62,145 bases of DNA from Pseudomonas oryzihabitans NBRC 102199 (GCF_000730625.1 NZ_BBIT01000026.1:1-62145); one strand, 5' to 3'; counted from the first letter of the stretch, positions 36,283 through 47,636 are shown. Made by a program: numbers and translations. Notes: generated by a model not told the origin, from the letters alone.

Positions 36283-38322
36283 ATGACCGAGCCCCGCAAG
36301 ATTCTTGTCACCAGCGCCCTGCCCTATGCCAACGGCTCCATCCACCTCGGCCACATGGTCGAGTACATCCAGACCGACATCTGGGCGCGCTTTCAGCGGC
36401 TGCGCGGCAACCAGTGCCTCTATGTCTGCGCCGACGACGCCCACGGCTCGGCCATCATGCTGCGCGCCGAGCGTGAGGGCATAACGCCCGAACAGCTGAT
36501 CGACAACGTCAAGCGCGAGCACAGCGCCGATTTCGCCGACTTCGGCGTGGCCTTCGACAACTTCCATTCCACCCATGCGGAAGAGAATCGCGAGCTGTCG
36601 CGCGCCATCTACCTGAAGCTGCGCGAAAACGGCCACATCGCCACCCGTCCGGTCACCCAGTATTTCGACCCGGACAAGCAGATGTTCCTGGCCGATCGCT
36701 TCATCAAGGGCACCTGTCCCAAGTGCGGCAGCGCCGACCAGTACGGCGACAACTGCGAGAAGTGCGGCGCCACCTATGCGCCCACCGAGCTGAAGGATCC
36801 CAAGTCGGCCATCTCCGGCGCGACCCCGGTGCTGCGCGAATCCGAGCACTTCTTCTTCAAGCTCCCCGATTTCACCGAGATGCTCAAGGGCTGGACTCGC
36901 GGCGGCGCCCTGCAGGAATCGGTCGCCAACAAGATCGCCGAGTGGCTGGACGCCGGCCTGCAGGAGTGGGACATCTCCCGGGATGCGCCCTACTTCGGCT
37001 TCGAGATCCCCGACGCCCCGGGCAAGTACTTCTATGTCTGGCTGGATGCCCCCATCGGCTACATGGCCAGCTTCAAGAATCTCTGCGATCGCCGCGACGA
37101 CCTGGATTTCGACGCCTTCTGGAACAAGGACAGCAGCGCCGAGCTGTACCACTTCATCGGCAAGGACATCGTCAACTTCCACGCGCTGTTCTGGCCGGCC
37201 ATGCTCGAAGGCGCCGGCTACCGCAAGCCGACCGCGCTCAACGTCCACGGCTTCCTTACCGTCGACGGCCAGAAGATGTCCAAGTCCCGTGGCACCTTCA
37301 TCAAGGCGCGCACCTACCTGGATCACCTCAATCCCGAGTACCTGCGCTACTACTTCGCCGCCAAGCTCTCGCGCCACGTCGAAGACATCGACCTGAACCT
37401 CGAAGACTTCGTGCAGAAGGTCAACTCCGACCTGGTGGGCAAGGTGGTCAACATCGCCAGCCGCTGCGCCGGCTTCATTCACAAGGGCAACGCCGGCCTG
37501 CTGGTGGACGCCCAGGCCGCGCCCGAGCTGGAAGCCGCCTTCCGCGCCGCCGCGCCGAGCATCGCCGAGGCCTATGAGACCCGCGACTTCGGCCGCGCCA
37601 TGCGCGAGATCATGGCCCTGGCCGATCGCGCCAACGCCTGGATCGCCGATAAGGCGCCCTGGAGTCTGGCCAAGCAGGACGGTAAGCAGGATGAGGTCCA
37701 GGCCATCTGCGCCCAGGGCATCGAGCTCTTCCGCCAGCTGGCGATCCTGCTCAAGCCGGTGCTGCCCAACCTGGTCGCTGCCGCCGAGAGCTTCCTCAAT
37801 GTCGCCCCCCTGACCTGGGCCGACCTGGACACGCGCCTGGCCAATCATCAGCTCAATGCCTTCCAGCCCCTGCTCACCCGCATCGAACCCGCCAAGGTGC
37901 AGACCATGATCGACGCTTCCAAGGAAGACCTGGCCGCCCAGGCCGCACCCCAGCCCACCGGCAACGGCGAACTGACCAAGGCCCCGCTGGCCGAGACCAT
38001 CGACTTCGACACCTTCTCCAAGGTCGATCTGCGCATCGCCCTGATCGAGAAGGCCGAGTTCGTCGAGGGCGCCGACAAGCTGCTGCGACTGACCCTGGAC
38101 ATCGGCGATGCCAAGCGCAACGTCTTCTCCGGCATCAAGAGCGCCTACCCGGAGCCGAGCCAGCTCGAAGGCCGCCTGACCCTGTACGTTGCCAACCTGG
38201 CGCCGCGCAAGATGAAGTTCGGCGTCTCCGAAGGCATGGTCCTGGCCGCCGGCCCCGGCGGCAGCGAGATCCACCTGCTCAGCCCCGACAGCGGCGCCAA
38301 GCCCGGCCAGCGGGTGATGTGA
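36283..38322 (+). CDS. metG: methionyl-tRNA synthetase
   Basis: Class I aminoacyl-tRNA synthetase of 679 residues. The HIGH motif is SIHLGHM, a zinc knuckle follows ([18 protein letters not shown]), and the KMSKS motif is [12 protein letters not shown]. The anticodon-binding helical domain is followed by a C-terminal EMAP/OB-fold tRNA-binding domain (about 575-679; [24 protein letters not shown]). This gives a normal full-length dimeric MetRS. The ATG at 36283 starts [18 protein letters not shown]. It is followed closely by rnfB and nth. Confidence 0.97.
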   Translation: MTEPRKILVTSALPYANGSIHLGHMVEYIQTDIWARFQRLRGNQCLYVCADDAHGSAIMLRAEREGITPEQLIDNVKREHSADFADFGVAFDNFHSTHAEENRELSRAIYLKLRENGHIATRPVTQYFDPDKQMFLADRFIKGTCPKCGSADQYGDNCEKCGATYAPTELKDPKSAISGATPVLRESEHFFFKLPDFTEMLKGWTRGGALQESVANKIAEWLDAGLQEWDISRDAPYFGFEIPDAPGKYFYVWLDAPIGYMASFKNLCDRRDDLDFDAFWNKDSSAELYHFIGKDIVNFHALFWPAMLEGAGYRKPTALNVHGFLTVDGQKMSKSRGTFIKARTYLDHLNPEYLRYYFAAKLSRHVEDIDLNLEDFVQKVNSDLVGKVVNIASRCAGFIHKGNAGLLVDAQAAPELEAAFRAAAPSIAEAYETRDFGRAMREIMALADRANAWIADKAPWSLAKQDGKQDEVQAICAQGIELFRQLAILLKPVLPNLVAAAESFLNVAPLTWADLDTRLANHQLNAFQPLLTRIEPAKVQTMIDASKEDLAAQAAPQPTGNGELTKAPLAETIDFDTFSKVDLRIALIEKAEFVEGADKLLRLTLDIGDAKRNVFSGIKSAYPEPSQLEGRLTLYVANLAPRKMKFGVSEGMVLAAGPGGSEIHLLSPDSGAKPGQRVM

Positions 38323-38364
38323 TAGCGACGGCGCCCCAGGGCGCCGTCCTTTCAAGTGCAAGCC

Positions 38365-39339
38365 ATGAACGCTCAACCTACCCTCATCACCGCCATCGAC
38401 GCCCTCTTGCCGCAGACCCAGTGCGGCAAGTGCGGCCATCCCGGTTGCCAGCCCTATGCGGCGGGCATCGCCGCGGGCGAAGCGCACAACAAGTGCCCAC
38501 CCGGCGGCACCGCCACCATCCTCGAGCTTTCGGCGCTGCTCCAGCGTCCGGCGCTGCCTCTGGACTCGCCCTACCCGGTGACGCCCAGCCAGCGTGCGGT
38601 GATTCGCGAGGCCGACTGCATCGGCTGCACCAAGTGCATCCAGGTCTGCCCCACCGACGCCATCCTTGGCGCAGCCAAGCTGATGCACACCGTCATCGAG
38701 AGCGAATGCAGCGGTTGTGAACTGTGTCTGGCACCCTGCCCGGTGGACTGCATCGACCTGGTGGCGGTACCGGCCCCGGTCGATCGCCCGGCGGAGCGTC
38801 GCCGCGCGCAGTACTACCGCCGCCGCTTCGACGCCCGCCAAGCGCGCCTGCAGCGCGACCGCGAGCGCCTGGAGGCCGAACGCCAGCGGCGGCAGGTGCC
38901 TCCTGCAGTCAGCACGCCGGCGGAGACGCCGGCCACCGCGGACGCTGCGCTCAAACCCTTGAAGATCGCCGCCGCCATGGCCCGGGTCGCCCTGCAAAAG
39001 GCCGAACGGCAACTGGCGCAGTACGGCACACCGGCCCTGGAGGCCCAGGTGCAGCAACTGCGCGAAGCCGCCGAGCAGGCCCAGGTGGCCCTGGACAGCG
39101 CGCAGCGTGGAGCGGCCACCGCCAGGGCGCCGGCCCTGGCGACGCCAGCCACCGACCCCGCCGCCCTCAAGCAGGCACGCATCGCCGCCACCCTGGCGCG
39201 TGCCCAGCTGACCAAGGCCGAGCGCGCCTTCGGTAGCGCGCCCACCCCCGAGCAGAGCGCTCAACTGGCTGCCCTGCGCGGCGCCGCTCAGCAGGCTGCC
39301 CACCGTCTCGCCGCACTGGAAAACCCGAACAGCCCATGA
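38365..39339 (+). CDS. rnfB: RnfB-like polyferredoxin without membrane anchor, RnfC-like repeat tail
   Basis: Iron-sulfur protein of 324 residues. The N-terminal Fe-S domain has the RnfB motif [16 protein letters not shown]...KCPPGG (four Cys), then two [4Fe-4S] ferredoxin motifs [15 protein letters not shown] and [15 protein letters not shown]. Typical RnfB begins with a transmembrane helix; here the Fe-S domain starts within about 20 residues and no hydrophobic helix exists. The C-terminal 190 residues are Ala-rich helices with repeated elements ([21 protein letters not shown] and [18 protein letters not shown]), like the tail of RnfC. No rnfA, C, D, G or E is present nearby. Overlaps nth by 4 bp. 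Role uncertain; possibly an electron donor to Fe-S repair or to nth. Confidence 0.85.
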   Translation: MNAQPTLITAIDALLPQTQCGKCGHPGCQPYAAGIAAGEAHNKCPPGGTATILELSALLQRPALPLDSPYPVTPSQRAVIREADCIGCTKCIQVCPTDAILGAAKLMHTVIESECSGCELCLAPCPVDCIDLVAVPAPVDRPAERRRAQYYRRRFDARQARLQRDRERLEAERQRRQVPPAVSTPAETPATADAALKPLKIAAAMARVALQKAERQLAQYGTPALEAQVQQLREAAEQAQVALDSAQRGAATARAPALATPATDPAALKQARIAATLARAQLTKAERAFGSAPTPEQSAQLAALRGAAQQAAHRLAALENPNSP

Positions 39340-39974
39340 ACGCCGCCAAACGCCTGGAGATCTTTCGCCGCCTGCACGAGGACAATCCCGATCCCAAGAC
39401 GGAACTGGCCTACGCCTCGCCGTTCGAGTTGCTGATCGCGGTGATCCTCTCCGCCCAGGCCACCGATGTCAGCGTCAACAAGGCCACCGCCCGCCTCTAT
39501 CCGGTGGCCAACACCCCCCAGGCCATCCTGGACCTGGGCGTGGAGGGGTTGTCGGAGTACATCAAGACCATCGGCCTCTACAACAGCAAGGCCAAGAACG
39601 TCATCGAGACCTGCCGGCTGCTGCTGGAGCGCCATGGCGGCGAGGTGCCCCAGACCCGCGAGGAACTGGAGGCGCTGCCCGGCGTGGGCCGCAAGACCGC
39701 CAACGTGGTGCTCAACACCGCCTTCCGCCAGCTCGCCATGGCGGTGGACACCCATATCTTCCGGGTCAGCAACAGAACCAATCTGGCACCCGGCAAGAAC
39801 GTGGTGGAGGTCGAACTCAAGCTGCTCAAGGTGGTGCCCAAGGATTTCCTGCTGGATGCCCACCACTGGCTGATCCTGCACGGCCGCTATGTCTGCCAGG
39901 CGCGCAAGCCCCGCTGCGGCAGCTGCCGGATCGAGGATCTCTGCGAATACAAGGCGAAAACCTCTGACGATTGA
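39336..39974 (+). CDS. nth: endonuclease III (DNA glycosylase/AP lyase)
   Basis: Base-excision repair enzyme of 212 residues that removes oxidised pyrimidines. Motifs: the helix-hairpin-helix [14 protein letters not shown] with the catalytic Lys, the catalytic Asp in [11 protein letters not shown], and the C-terminal [4Fe-4S] loop [17 protein letters not shown] (C-x6-C-x2-C-x5-C pattern). It overlaps the end of rnfB by 4 bp (ATGA), so the two are translationally coupled. A weak hairpin (39976-39997) follows the stop. Confidence 0.96.
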   Translation: MNAAKRLEIFRRLHEDNPDPKTELAYASPFELLIAVILSAQATDVSVNKATARLYPVANTPQAILDLGVEGLSEYIKTIGLYNSKAKNVIETCRLLLERHGGEVPQTREELEALPGVGRKTANVVLNTAFRQLAMAVDTHIFRVSNRTNLAPGKNVVEVELKLLKVVPKDFLLDAHHWLILHGRYVCQARKPRCGSCRIEDLCEYKAKTSDD

Positions 39975-40115
39975 AAAAGGGCCTGTCAAAGCCCTTTGGC
40001 GATTGAAAAAATCTTTTTTACCGGCCCCTGCTTTGTCGTTATAAGGTGCGCGAAAAGGTCCCGCAGCCCTGTCGATGAGTGCGTGTGATCCTGTCCAGCC
40101 TTGCAGGAGTTACCA

Positions 40116-40295
40116 ATGGCCGAAGACAAAAGCGATATCGATGTAGACGATGATTTCGAGACCGATGGCGAAGCGCCCGAGACCGTCGAACCCGTCGTCA
40201 GCAAGACCAACCTGACCAAGCGGCGGCTGATCGACAACATGCTCGAAGAGCGCCGCCTGAAGCGGCAGATTTCCGAGTACGACTTCGATCTGTAA
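40116..40295 (+). CDS. small acidic conserved protein (PA3496-like)
   Basis: Protein of 59 residues with an acidic N-terminal half (EDKSDIDVDDDFETDGEAPE) and a basic, helical C-terminal half (LTKRRLIDNMLEERRLKRQISEYDFDL). The position just after nth and the size match the P. aeruginosa hypothetical gene PA3496. CAGGAG lies 6 bases before the ATG at 40116. The C-terminal LEERRLKRQ...EYDFDL end is the likely conserved segment. Function unknown. Confidence 0.75.
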   Translation: MAEDKSDIDVDDDFETDGEAPETVEPVVSKTNLTKRRLIDNMLEERRLKRQISEYDFDL

Positions 40296-40300
40296 GCCAT

Positions 40301-40326
40301 AAAAAACCCCAGCCGAGGCTGGGGTT
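40301..40326. terminator. bidirectional intrinsic terminator
   Basis: AACCCCAGC (40305-40313), loop CGAG, GCTGGGGTT (40318-40326), with an A-run on the left that becomes a T-run for the leftward argG transcript. It lies between the convergent 40116 gene and argG. Confidence 0.85.
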
Positions 40327-40345
40327 CTGTCGTGCGGGGCGACCC

Positions 40346-41563
<1,218 letters not shown>

Positions 41564-41680
41564 GCCGTTCGCTCCCGTGTATTGCGTTGAGTCGGAAAGC
41601 GACAATTCTACTGGTCGCCTCGCTGCTTTTACAGGGGCGCGACGCACTCTGATGTCTGGGCGACATGCGGTCGGGGCGGA

Positions 41681-42631
41681 TCAGCCCTTGGGCTTGGCCA
41701 GCGGTGCCGGGGTGGGCGCCGGCGATTCGGCCGGATTGGCCGCGGTACTGGTGGCTGGCGCAGCCGGCGGCTCGCCGCTCGGCGGGACCCGCGAGAACAC
41801 CAGGGTCACCCGGCGGTTGAGCGCGCGATTGGCCTTGCTGGTGTTGGGCGCCACGGGGTACTGCTCGCCAAAGAAGCGCAATTCGATCTGCTCCGCGGCG
41901 AAGCCCTTGCTCTTGAGGTACTCCATCACCGCGATGGCGCGCAGCCGCGATTCCTGGCGGTTGTCCAGGCGGGTGCCCTGGTTGTCGCTGTAGCCGGAGA
42001 CGATGACATGATTGACCGTCGGATCGGCGTTCAGGTATTCGTCGATGAGGTCGAGCTTGGCCTTGGCGAGGTCGTCGAGAGTATCGCCACCGCCCGGAAA
42101 ATTGACCTGGGAATGGCGGATCTGCTCGAAGTTGACCGCCAGCAGCTTCTGGGTGCAGGCCTGGAATTGCTGGTAGGCCGGTTCGAAGCGCACTGGCAAC
42201 AGTCGCACCTCGACGCGGTCGTCCAGGGCCCCCGAGCGACTCACCTGGGGCATGCGCCCCTCCATCAGCCCCGCCAGCAGGCGCTGCGCCTGCTGCGCGC
42301 TGGTGGCCAGCGCCTGCTCGCCCTCAACCACCTTGACCGAGCCAAGGCTGATATCGCCCAGCCCCGGCTTCCAGGGCACCGCCGCCGCCTTCAGGCTGGC
42401 GCTGCCCGCCGGCAACCACTGGCCATTGGGCCGCAGTTCGAACACCGTGGACTCGCCCGCGCGGCGCAGGAAGCCACCACTGCCGAAGCGCGGGATAGGC
42501 TGCAGCAGACGACAGGCGAAGATGTCACCCTCCACCTTCCATTCCACGCTCTCGAGCCGGCTCTGGAAGGTCATCCCCCAGGCCGGCACGGCGAGCAGCA
42601 GACAGGAAAGGAAGAGGTAACGCGGGCGCAC
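41681..42631 (-). CDS. motY: flagellar motor-associated OmpA-like protein MotY
   Basis: Exported protein of 316 residues. A signal peptide ([19 protein letters not shown]) is followed by a MotY N-terminal domain (about 20-150, [21 protein letters not shown]) and a peptidoglycan-binding OmpA domain (about 160-280; [38 protein letters not shown]). The final 35 residues are a Pro/Ala-rich tail. MotY forms the T-ring part that holds stators in Pseudomonas and Vibrio polar flagella. Its place beside pyrC and rnt matches P. aeruginosa PA3526. It is divergent from pyrC. Confidence 0.9.
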   Translation of the reverse strand: MRPRYLFLSCLLLAVPAWGMTFQSRLESVEWKVEGDIFACRLLQPIPRFGSGGFLRRAGESTVFELRPNGQWLPAGSASLKAAAVPWKPGLGDISLGSVKVVEGEQALATSAQQAQRLLAGLMEGRMPQVSRSGALDDRVEVRLLPVRFEPAYQQFQACTQKLLAVNFEQIRHSQVNFPGGGDTLDDLAKAKLDLIDEYLNADPTVNHVIVSGYSDNQGTRLDNRQESRLRAIAVMEYLKSKGFAAEQIELRFFGEQYPVAPNTSKANRALNRRVTLVFSRVPPSGEPPAAPATSTAANPAESPAPTPAPLAKPKG

Positions 42632-42772
42632 GTCGGACTCCGGAAAGAAAAAGTACCTGGGGTTCTTATCGGTCGAGGGCGCGGAAAACTTGAGCGCGGT
42701 CCCGCCGCACGGGTGCCGGCTACCCCCTTTTCCGGTAGCATTTCCCTACTTTCCCGCAGCCTGGAATCCCGC

Positions 42773-43816
42773 ATGACCGACCGGATCACCCTTGCCCGTC
42801 CCGATGACTGGCACATTCACCTGCGCGACGGCGCCGCCCTGCAGCAGACCGTCGCCGACGCCGCCCGGGAATTCGGTCGCGCCATCGTCATGCCCAACCT
42901 GGTACCGCCGGTGCGCAATGCCGAGCAGGCCGCCGCCTATCGCGAGCGCATCCTGGCGGCACGCCCGGCCGGCAGCCGCTTCGAACCGCTGATGGTGCTC
43001 TATCTCACCGACCGCACCAGCCCGGAAGACGTCCGCGCCGCCAAGGCCAGTGGCTTCGTGCATGCCGCCAAGCTCTATCCGGCCGGCGCCACCACCAACT
43101 CCGATTCCGGCGTGACCTCGCTGGACAATCTCTTCCCGACGCTGGAAGCCATGGCCGAGATCGGCCTGCCGCTGCTGGTGCACGGCGAGGTCACCCACGC
43201 CGAGGTGGACGTCTTCGACCGCGAGAAGAAATTCATCGACGAGCACCTGGTGCGCATCGTCCAGCGCTTCCCGACGCTCAAGGTGGTGTTCGAGCACATC
43301 ACCACCGGTGACGCCGCCGCCTTCGTGCGCGAGGCCCCGGCCAACGTCGGCGCCACCATCACCGTCCACCACCTGCTGTACAACCGCAACCACATGCTGG
43401 TGGGCGGGATCCGGCCGCACTTCTACTGCCTGCCGATCCTCAAGCGCAACACCCACCAGAGCGCCCTGCTGGACGCCGCCACCAGCGGCAATCCCAAGTT
43501 CTTCCTAGGCACCGATTCGGCGCCCCACGCGCGTCACGCCAAGGAAGCGGCCTGCGGCTGCGCCGGCTGCTATACCGCCTATGGCGCCCTGGAGCTCTAT
43601 GCCGAGGCGTTCGAGAGCCGCGATGCCCTCGACCGCCTGGAAGGCTTCGCCAGCCACTTCGGTGCCGATTTCTACGGCCTGCCGCGCAATGCCGAAACCG
43701 TCACCCTGGTGCGCGAGGACTGGCAGGCGCCGGCTTCCCTGCCCTTCGGTGACCACGAGGTGATTCCGCTGCGCGCCGGCGAGACCCTGCGCTGGCGCCT
43801 GGAGGTGGGTGCATGA
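42773..43816 (+). CDS. pyrC: dihydroorotase
   Basis: Zinc amidohydrolase of 347 residues that cyclises carbamoyl-aspartate in pyrimidine synthesis (class II, E. coli type). Motifs: the first metal pair in [24 protein letters not shown] with the carboxylated Lys, [16 protein letters not shown] and the catalytic Asp in [14 protein letters not shown]. All metal ligands are present, so it is an active form, unlike the PyrC' partner of pseudomonad ATCase. Its stop overlaps the start of rnt by 4 bp (43813-43816). Confidence 0.95.
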   Translation: MTDRITLARPDDWHIHLRDGAALQQTVADAAREFGRAIVMPNLVPPVRNAEQAAAYRERILAARPAGSRFEPLMVLYLTDRTSPEDVRAAKASGFVHAAKLYPAGATTNSDSGVTSLDNLFPTLEAMAEIGLPLLVHGEVTHAEVDVFDREKKFIDEHLVRIVQRFPTLKVVFEHITTGDAAAFVREAPANVGATITVHHLLYNRNHMLVGGIRPHFYCLPILKRNTHQSALLDAATSGNPKFFLGTDSAPHARHAKEAACGCAGCYTAYGALELYAEAFESRDALDRLEGFASHFGADFYGLPRNAETVTLVREDWQAPASLPFGDHEVIPLRAGETLRWRLEVGA

Positions 43817-44490
43817 GCATGGACGAGACCTTCAGCGACGAACTGGACGCCAGCCAGCCGATGTCCGACTCGCGCATCCCCATGGCCCGCCGCTTCCGCG
43901 GCTACCTGCCGGTGGTGGTGGATGTCGAGACCGGCGGCTTCAACGCCGCCACCGATGCCCTGCTGGAAATCGCCGCCACCACCGTGGCCATGGACGAGGA
44001 AGGCGTGCTCTATCCGGATCACACCTACTTCTTCCGCGTCGAACCCTTCGCCGGCGCCAACATCGAGGCGGCGGCGCTGGAATTCACCGGCATCAAGCTC
44101 GACCATCCGCTGCGCATGGCGGTGGGTGAAGAGCAGGCGCTCAGCGAGATCTTCAAGGGCGTGCGCAAGTCGCTCAAGTCCAGCGGCTGCAAGAGGGCCA
44201 TCCTGGTCGGCCACAACAGCAGCTTCGACCTGGGCTTCCTCAATGCCGCGGTGTTGCGCTGCGGCCTGAAGCGCAATCCCTTCCACCCCTTCTCCAGCTT
44301 CGATACCGCGACCCTCGCCGGCCTGGCCTATGGCCAGACGGTGCTGGCCAAGGCCTGTCAGGCGGCCGGCATCGAATTCGATAACCGCGAAGCCCACTCC
44401 GCCCGCTACGACACCGAGAAGACCGCCGAGCTGTTCTGCGGCATCGTCAATCGCTGGCGGGAGATGGGTGGCTGGGTCGATCTCGACTGA
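43813..44490 (+). CDS. rnt: ribonuclease T
   Basis: DEDD-family 3'-5' exoribonuclease of 225 residues that trims tRNA and other stable RNA ends. Motifs: [21 protein letters not shown] (Asp and Glu), [16 protein letters not shown] (Asp) and [15 protein letters not shown] (His, Asp). The two methionines at the start (MSMDET) leave a small doubt; the first overlaps pyrC (ATGA) and has GGAGG nearby. Translationally coupled to pyrC. Confidence 0.95.
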   Translation: MSMDETFSDELDASQPMSDSRIPMARRFRGYLPVVVDVETGGFNAATDALLEIAATTVAMDEEGVLYPDHTYFFRVEPFAGANIEAAALEFTGIKLDHPLRMAVGEEQALSEIFKGVRKSLKSSGCKRAILVGHNSSFDLGFLNAAVLRCGLKRNPFHPFSSFDTATLAGLAYGQTVLAKACQAAGIEFDNREAHSARYDTEKTAELFCGIVNRWREMGGWVDLD

Positions 44491-44540
44491 CCGTCCGTCG
44501 CCGATCCTGCCTTTGATGAGATTTTGCCGCCTACAACTTT

Positions 44541-44559
44541 GACAATCATTCTCATTGTC
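44541..44559. promoter_or_regulatory. Fur box upstream of bfd
   Basis: GACAATCATTCTCATTGTC, a 19-bp imperfect palindrome that agrees with the Fur consensus at 14 of 19 positions. It lies 42 bp before the bfd start in an AT-rich pocket, as for P. aeruginosa bfd. Iron-replete Fur would repress bfd. Confidence 0.85.
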
Positions 44560-44600
44560 ATTAGCTTTGGCGGCACCTCCACTCATACAGCAGGCGATCC

Positions 44601-44816
44601 ATGTACGTGTGTCTTTGCCGTGGCGTGACCGACAAGCAGATTCGTGAAGCCATCTACGAGGGCTGCTGCAGTTATCGGGAAGTTCGGGAAAGCACCGGTT
44701 GCGCCACCCAGTGCGGCAAGTGCGCCTGCCTGGCCAAGCAGGTGGTCAAGGAAACCCTCGGCGAACTGCACGGCGCCCAGCAGCTCGCCTACGCGCTGGA
44801 CGTGCCGCGCGCCTGA
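44601..44816 (+). CDS. bfd: bacterioferritin-associated ferredoxin
   Basis: [2Fe-2S] protein of 71 residues that docks on BfrB and passes electrons so that stored iron is released as Fe2+. The four cluster cysteines are visible in MYVCLCRGVTDKQI (two Cys) and TQCGKCACLAK (C-x2-C), giving the typical Bfd spacing. A Fur box lies directly upstream, so it is expected to be made under iron starvation. A strong terminator follows, separating it from bfrB, which is therefore controlled apart, as expected for opposite iron responses. Confidence 0.95.
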   Translation: MYVCLCRGVTDKQIREAIYEGCCSYREVRESTGCATQCGKCACLAKQVVKETLGELHGAQQLAYALDVPRA

Positions 44817-44830
44817 GCGCAAGCCCTGTA

Positions 44831-44861
44831 AAAAAAGCCGGACCCTGGGTCCGGCTTTTTT
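44831..44861 (+). terminator. intrinsic terminator of bfd
   Basis: GCCGGACC (44837-44844), loop CTG, GGTCCGGC (44848-44855), then TTTTTT. A textbook Rho-independent terminator 14 bp after the stop. Confidence 0.93.
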
Positions 44862-44946
44862 ATTGTCTAATCAAACGCTTACGGAAAGGATGGAAAAGCT
44901 TCCGATTACCGTTCGATTTTCGTCGATTTTTCAACAACTTAAGCTT

Positions 44947-44975
44947 TTGACAAAGGGCTGTTCCACGCTCAGACT
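44947..44975 (+). promoter_or_regulatory. possible sigma-70 promoter of bfrB
   Basis: Perfect -35 TTGACA at 44947-44952, then 17 bp, then CAGACT (44970-44975), a weak -10. It lies 34 bp before the bfrB ATG, in an AT-rich gap. No Fur box is seen here. Confidence 0.4.
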
Positions 44976-45008
44976 GCCGGCAATCCCACCCCATTCGTAG
45001 GTCCGGCC

Positions 45009-45488
45009 ATGAAAGGCGATATCACCGTCATCCAGCATTTGAACAAGATCCTCGGCAACGAACTGGTGGCCATCAACCAGTACTTCCTGCATTCGCGGAT
45101 GTACAACGACTGGGGTATCCGCAAACTCGGCCATCACGAGTACAAGGAATCCATCGACGAGATGAAGCACGCCGATCGCCTGATCGAGCGCATCCTGTTC
45201 CTGGAAGGCCTGCCCAATCTGCAGGACCTGGGCAAGCTGATGATCGGCGAGAATACCCAGGAGATGATCCAGTGCGACCTGCGCCTGGAAATCAGCGCCG
45301 TGGCCGATCTGCGTGAAGCCATCACCTACTGCGAAAGCGTACGGGACTACGTCAGCCGCGACATGCTCAAGGACATTCTCGAATCCGAGGAAGAGCACAT
45401 CGACTGGCTGGAAACCCAGCTGAGCCTCATTGCCAGTGTCGGGATCGAGAACTACATCCAGTCGCAGATGCACGACGACGACGATTGA
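45009..45488 (+). CDS. bfrB: bacterioferritin
   Basis: Subunit of 159 residues of the 24-mer heme-containing iron store. Ferroxidase ligands are visible: the Glu in [16 protein letters not shown], the Glu and His in [12 protein letters not shown], and EEEHIDWLE. The heme-binding Met is in [12 protein letters not shown] (Met52 position), marking a bacterioferritin, not a plain ferritin. It works with Bfd, encoded immediately upstream, which mobilises the iron. The two have separate transcription signals. Confidence 0.95.
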   Translation: MKGDITVIQHLNKILGNELVAINQYFLHSRMYNDWGIRKLGHHEYKESIDEMKHADRLIERILFLEGLPNLQDLGKLMIGENTQEMIQCDLRLEISAVADLREAITYCESVRDYVSRDMLKDILESEEEHIDWLETQLSLIASVGIENYIQSQMHDDDD

Positions 45489-45504
45489 TCGGGCAGACGC
45501 CCAC

Positions 45505-45535
45505 AAAAAAGCCCGCACGTTGCGGGCTTTTTTTT
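45505..45535. terminator. bidirectional intrinsic terminator between bfrB and grxD
   Basis: GCCCGCA (45511-45517), loop CGT, TGCGGGC (45521-45527), with an A-run on the left and eight T on the right. It serves both convergent genes. Confidence 0.93.
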
Positions 45536-45548
45536 ATGGACCAGGGAC

Positions 45549-45875
45549 TCAGGCGTCCTTGGTTTCCACGGCTTGCTTGATCAGGGTCTGCAATTCGCCC
45601 TTCTCGTAAAGTTCGGCGAGGATATCGCTGCCGCCGACCAGTTCACCGCCGACCCACAGCTGGGGGAAGGTCGGCCAGTTGGCGTACTTGGGCAGATTGG
45701 CGCGGATTTCCGGATTCTGCAGGATGTCGACGTAGGCGAATTTCTCGCCACAGGCCATCAGCACCTGAGCGGCACGGGAAGAGAAGCCGCACTGAGGCGC
45801 GTTCGGCGAACCCTTCATGTAGAGCAGCACGGGATTGTTGGCAATCTGGTCTTTGATGGTATCGATGATGTCCAC
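45549..45875 (-). CDS. grxD: monothiol glutaredoxin
   Basis: Protein of 108 residues of the CGFS monothiol glutaredoxin class, which binds and transfers [2Fe-2S] clusters. Motifs: VLLYMKGSPNAPQCGFSSRA, the TFPQLWVGGELVGGSDIL region for glutathione binding. There is no suitable ATG; the start is GTG at 45875, giving MDIIDTIKDQ, with GAGGT 5 bases upstream. It converges with bfrB, and the bfd-bfrB-grxD neighbourhood is an iron-handling set as in P. aeruginosa. Confidence 0.94.
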   Translation of the reverse strand: MDIIDTIKDQIANNPVLLYMKGSPNAPQCGFSSRAAQVLMACGEKFAYVDILQNPEIRANLPKYANWPTFPQLWVGGELVGGSDILAELYEKGELQTLIKQAVETKDA

Positions 45876-46119
45876 GATGCACCTCGCTAATACGGTGGGA
45901 CGATTGTAACGGAAAGGCCGGTGGAACGCCGGGATTTCCGCGACGTCCAGCCCGTGACAGGCGCGGCTCGACCTGGCAATCGACCACGTTCCGACCCGGC
46001 CGTTCGCCAGCACCATGACCATCCCGAGCGGCGCCAGGCAAAACTTTGGCGCCCGGGCCGTGGTCAGGTTAAGGGTAGGCGTCGCTCGGTGCGCCTGATC
46101 CAAGACCCAGGAGAACTCC

Positions 46120-46524
46120 ATGAGCCTGTTCAGCAAGATCCTCTCGAAGCTCGGCATTGGTGAAGCCCATGCGGATACCCCCGCCGCTGCGCCCACCACC
46201 GGCGCGACCGATACCGCCGCACCCGCCGGCAGCCCGGCCGCCCCGACCGGCGCCACCCCCATGAGCCAGGTGGACGTCGCCGCCAAGCTTGACGGTCTGG
46301 CCGCCCAGAAAGGCGAACAGCTCAACTGGAAGACCTCCATCGTCGACCTGCTCAAGCTGCTCGACCTGGACAGCAGCCTGACCGCCCGCCAGGAGCTGGC
46401 CAAGGAACTGAACTGCCCCGCCGACAAGATGGGCGACTCCGCCCAGATGAACATGTGGCTGCACAAGGCCGTTCTGCAGAAGCTGGCCGACAACGGCGGC
46501 AACGTCCCCGCTGACCTGCTGTAA
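46120..46524 (+). CDS. DUF3597 domain protein
   Basis: Protein of 134 residues belonging to the DUF3597 family. It has a short amphipathic N-terminus (MSLFSKILSKLGIGE), a low-complexity Ala/Pro/Thr/Gly linker (about 17-48), then the compact domain with KGEQLNWKTSIVDLLKLLDLDSSL, ARQELAKELN and NMWLHKAVLQKLADNGG. The family resembles a helical or LysM-related fold and has no assigned function. CAGGAGA lies 8 bases before the ATG. No clear operon. Confidence 0.85.
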   Translation: MSLFSKILSKLGIGEAHADTPAAAPTTGATDTAAPAGSPAAPTGATPMSQVDVAAKLDGLAAQKGEQLNWKTSIVDLLKLLDLDSSLTARQELAKELNCPADKMGDSAQMNMWLHKAVLQKLADNGGNVPADLL

Positions 46525-46590
46525 GGCACCGCCCCTTCGCTACCCCGTCCCAGGCTAGCCGCTCGAAACGAAGGGCCTAGGCTGGGATGG

Positions 46591-46627
46591 TGGTAAAATG
46601 CGACATGAACTTATACCATTTCGCCTT
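46591..46627. promoter_or_regulatory. possible ArgR operator upstream of argF
   Basis: On the minus strand, TGTCGCATTTTACC (46592-46605) closely fits the pseudomonad ArgR half-site TGTCGC-N8-AA, and a weaker second half-site AGGCGA-N8-AA lies next to it on the same strand. The pair is about 95 bp before argF. Arginine control of argF is known in P. aeruginosa; the site itself is my inference. Confidence 0.4.
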
Positions 46628-46718
46628 TGGTCTTTCCGCCGTTTGAAACGGCATGCTCTCAGGTTCGCCGCGCCCTCCATGGACGGCCGTTACCGGGACG
46701 GGACGCTAGGGTAACGAA

Positions 46719-47636
46719 ATGACGGTTCGCCACTTTCTTTCTTTCATGGACTGTTCCCCCGAGGAACTCCGGCAACTCATCGCACGCGGCATCGAGCTCA
46801 AGGCCCTGCGTAACAGGGGCGTGCTGCATGAGCCCCTGCGCAATCGCGTCCTGGGCATGATCTTCGAGAAGGCCTCCACCCGCACCCGCCTCTCCTTCGA
46901 GGCCGGCATGATCCAGCTCGGTGGCCAGGCGATCTTCCTCTCGTCTCGGGACACCCAGCTCGGCCGTGGCGAGCCCGTCCCGGACAGCGCTCGCGTCATG
47001 TCGAGCATGCTCGACGGCGTGATGATCCGCACCTACGCCCACGAGATGCTGACCACCTTCGCCGCCCATTCCCAGGTGCCGGTGATCAATGGCCTGTCGG
47101 ACGATCTGCACCCCTGCCAGCTGCTGGCGGACATGCAGACCTTCTTCGAGCACCGCGGCGATATCCGTGGCAAGACCGTGGCCTGGATCGGCGACGGCAA
47201 CAACATGTGCAACAGCTATATCGAAGCGGCCGAACAACTCGACTTCAATCTGCGCATCGCCTGCCCGGAAGGCTACGAGCCCAATCCGCGCTTTCTCGAA
47301 CGTGCCGGCGAGCGCGTCCGGTTGACCCGGGATCCGCGCGAGGCCGTGGCCCAGGCGCACCTGGTCAGCACCGACGTCTGGACCTCCATGGGCCAGGAAG
47401 AGGAAACCCGCCTGCGCCTGGCAGCCTTCAAGCCCTATCAGGTCACTGCCGAGCTGCTCGATGGCGCCGCGCCGGATGTCCTCTTCATGCATTGCCTGCC
47501 GGCGCACCGCGGCGAAGAGATCAGCCATACCCTGCTGGACGACCCGCGCGCCGTGGTCTGGGACGAAGCCGAAAATCGCCTGCATGCCCAGAAGGCGCTG
47601 CTCGAATTCCTCATCAAGCCGCCACTGCACGCCTGA
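46719..47636 (+). CDS. argF: anabolic ornithine carbamoyltransferase
   Basis: Enzyme of 305 residues making citrulline from ornithine and carbamoyl phosphate. Motifs: the carbamoyl-phosphate loop [12 protein letters not shown] (about 47-58), [23 protein letters not shown] and the ornithine-site [11 protein letters not shown]. The length and the lack of ArcB-type features suit the anabolic form. It starts [11 protein letters not shown] with AGGGTAACGAA upstream. A possible ArgR site is present. It converges with the phzF-like gene over a shared hairpin. Confidence 0.94.
   Translation: MTVRHFLSFMDCSPEELRQLIARGIELKALRNRGVLHEPLRNRVLGMIFEKASTRTRLSFEAGMIQLGGQAIFLSSRDTQLGRGEPVPDSARVMSSMLDGVMIRTYAHEMLTTFAAHSQVPVINGLSDDLHPCQLLADMQTFFEHRGDIRGKTVAWIGDGNNMCNSYIEAAEQLDFNLRIACPEGYEPNPRFLERAGERVRLTRDPREAVAQAHLVSTDVWTSMGQEEETRLRLAAFKPYQVTAELLDGAAPDVLFMHCLPAHRGEEISHTLLDDPRAVVWDEAENRLHAQKALLEFLIKPPLHA

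Noticed and set aside
36250-39303. 1017-codon frame antisense to metG and rnfB
   Set aside because: It crosses two well-defined genes on the other strand and has only low-complexity Gly/Ala/Leu/Gln composition.
39969-40010. Direct repeat GATTGAAAAA after nth
   Set aside because: Ten bases, two copies, next to A-rich DNA; likely chance or part of a weak terminator.
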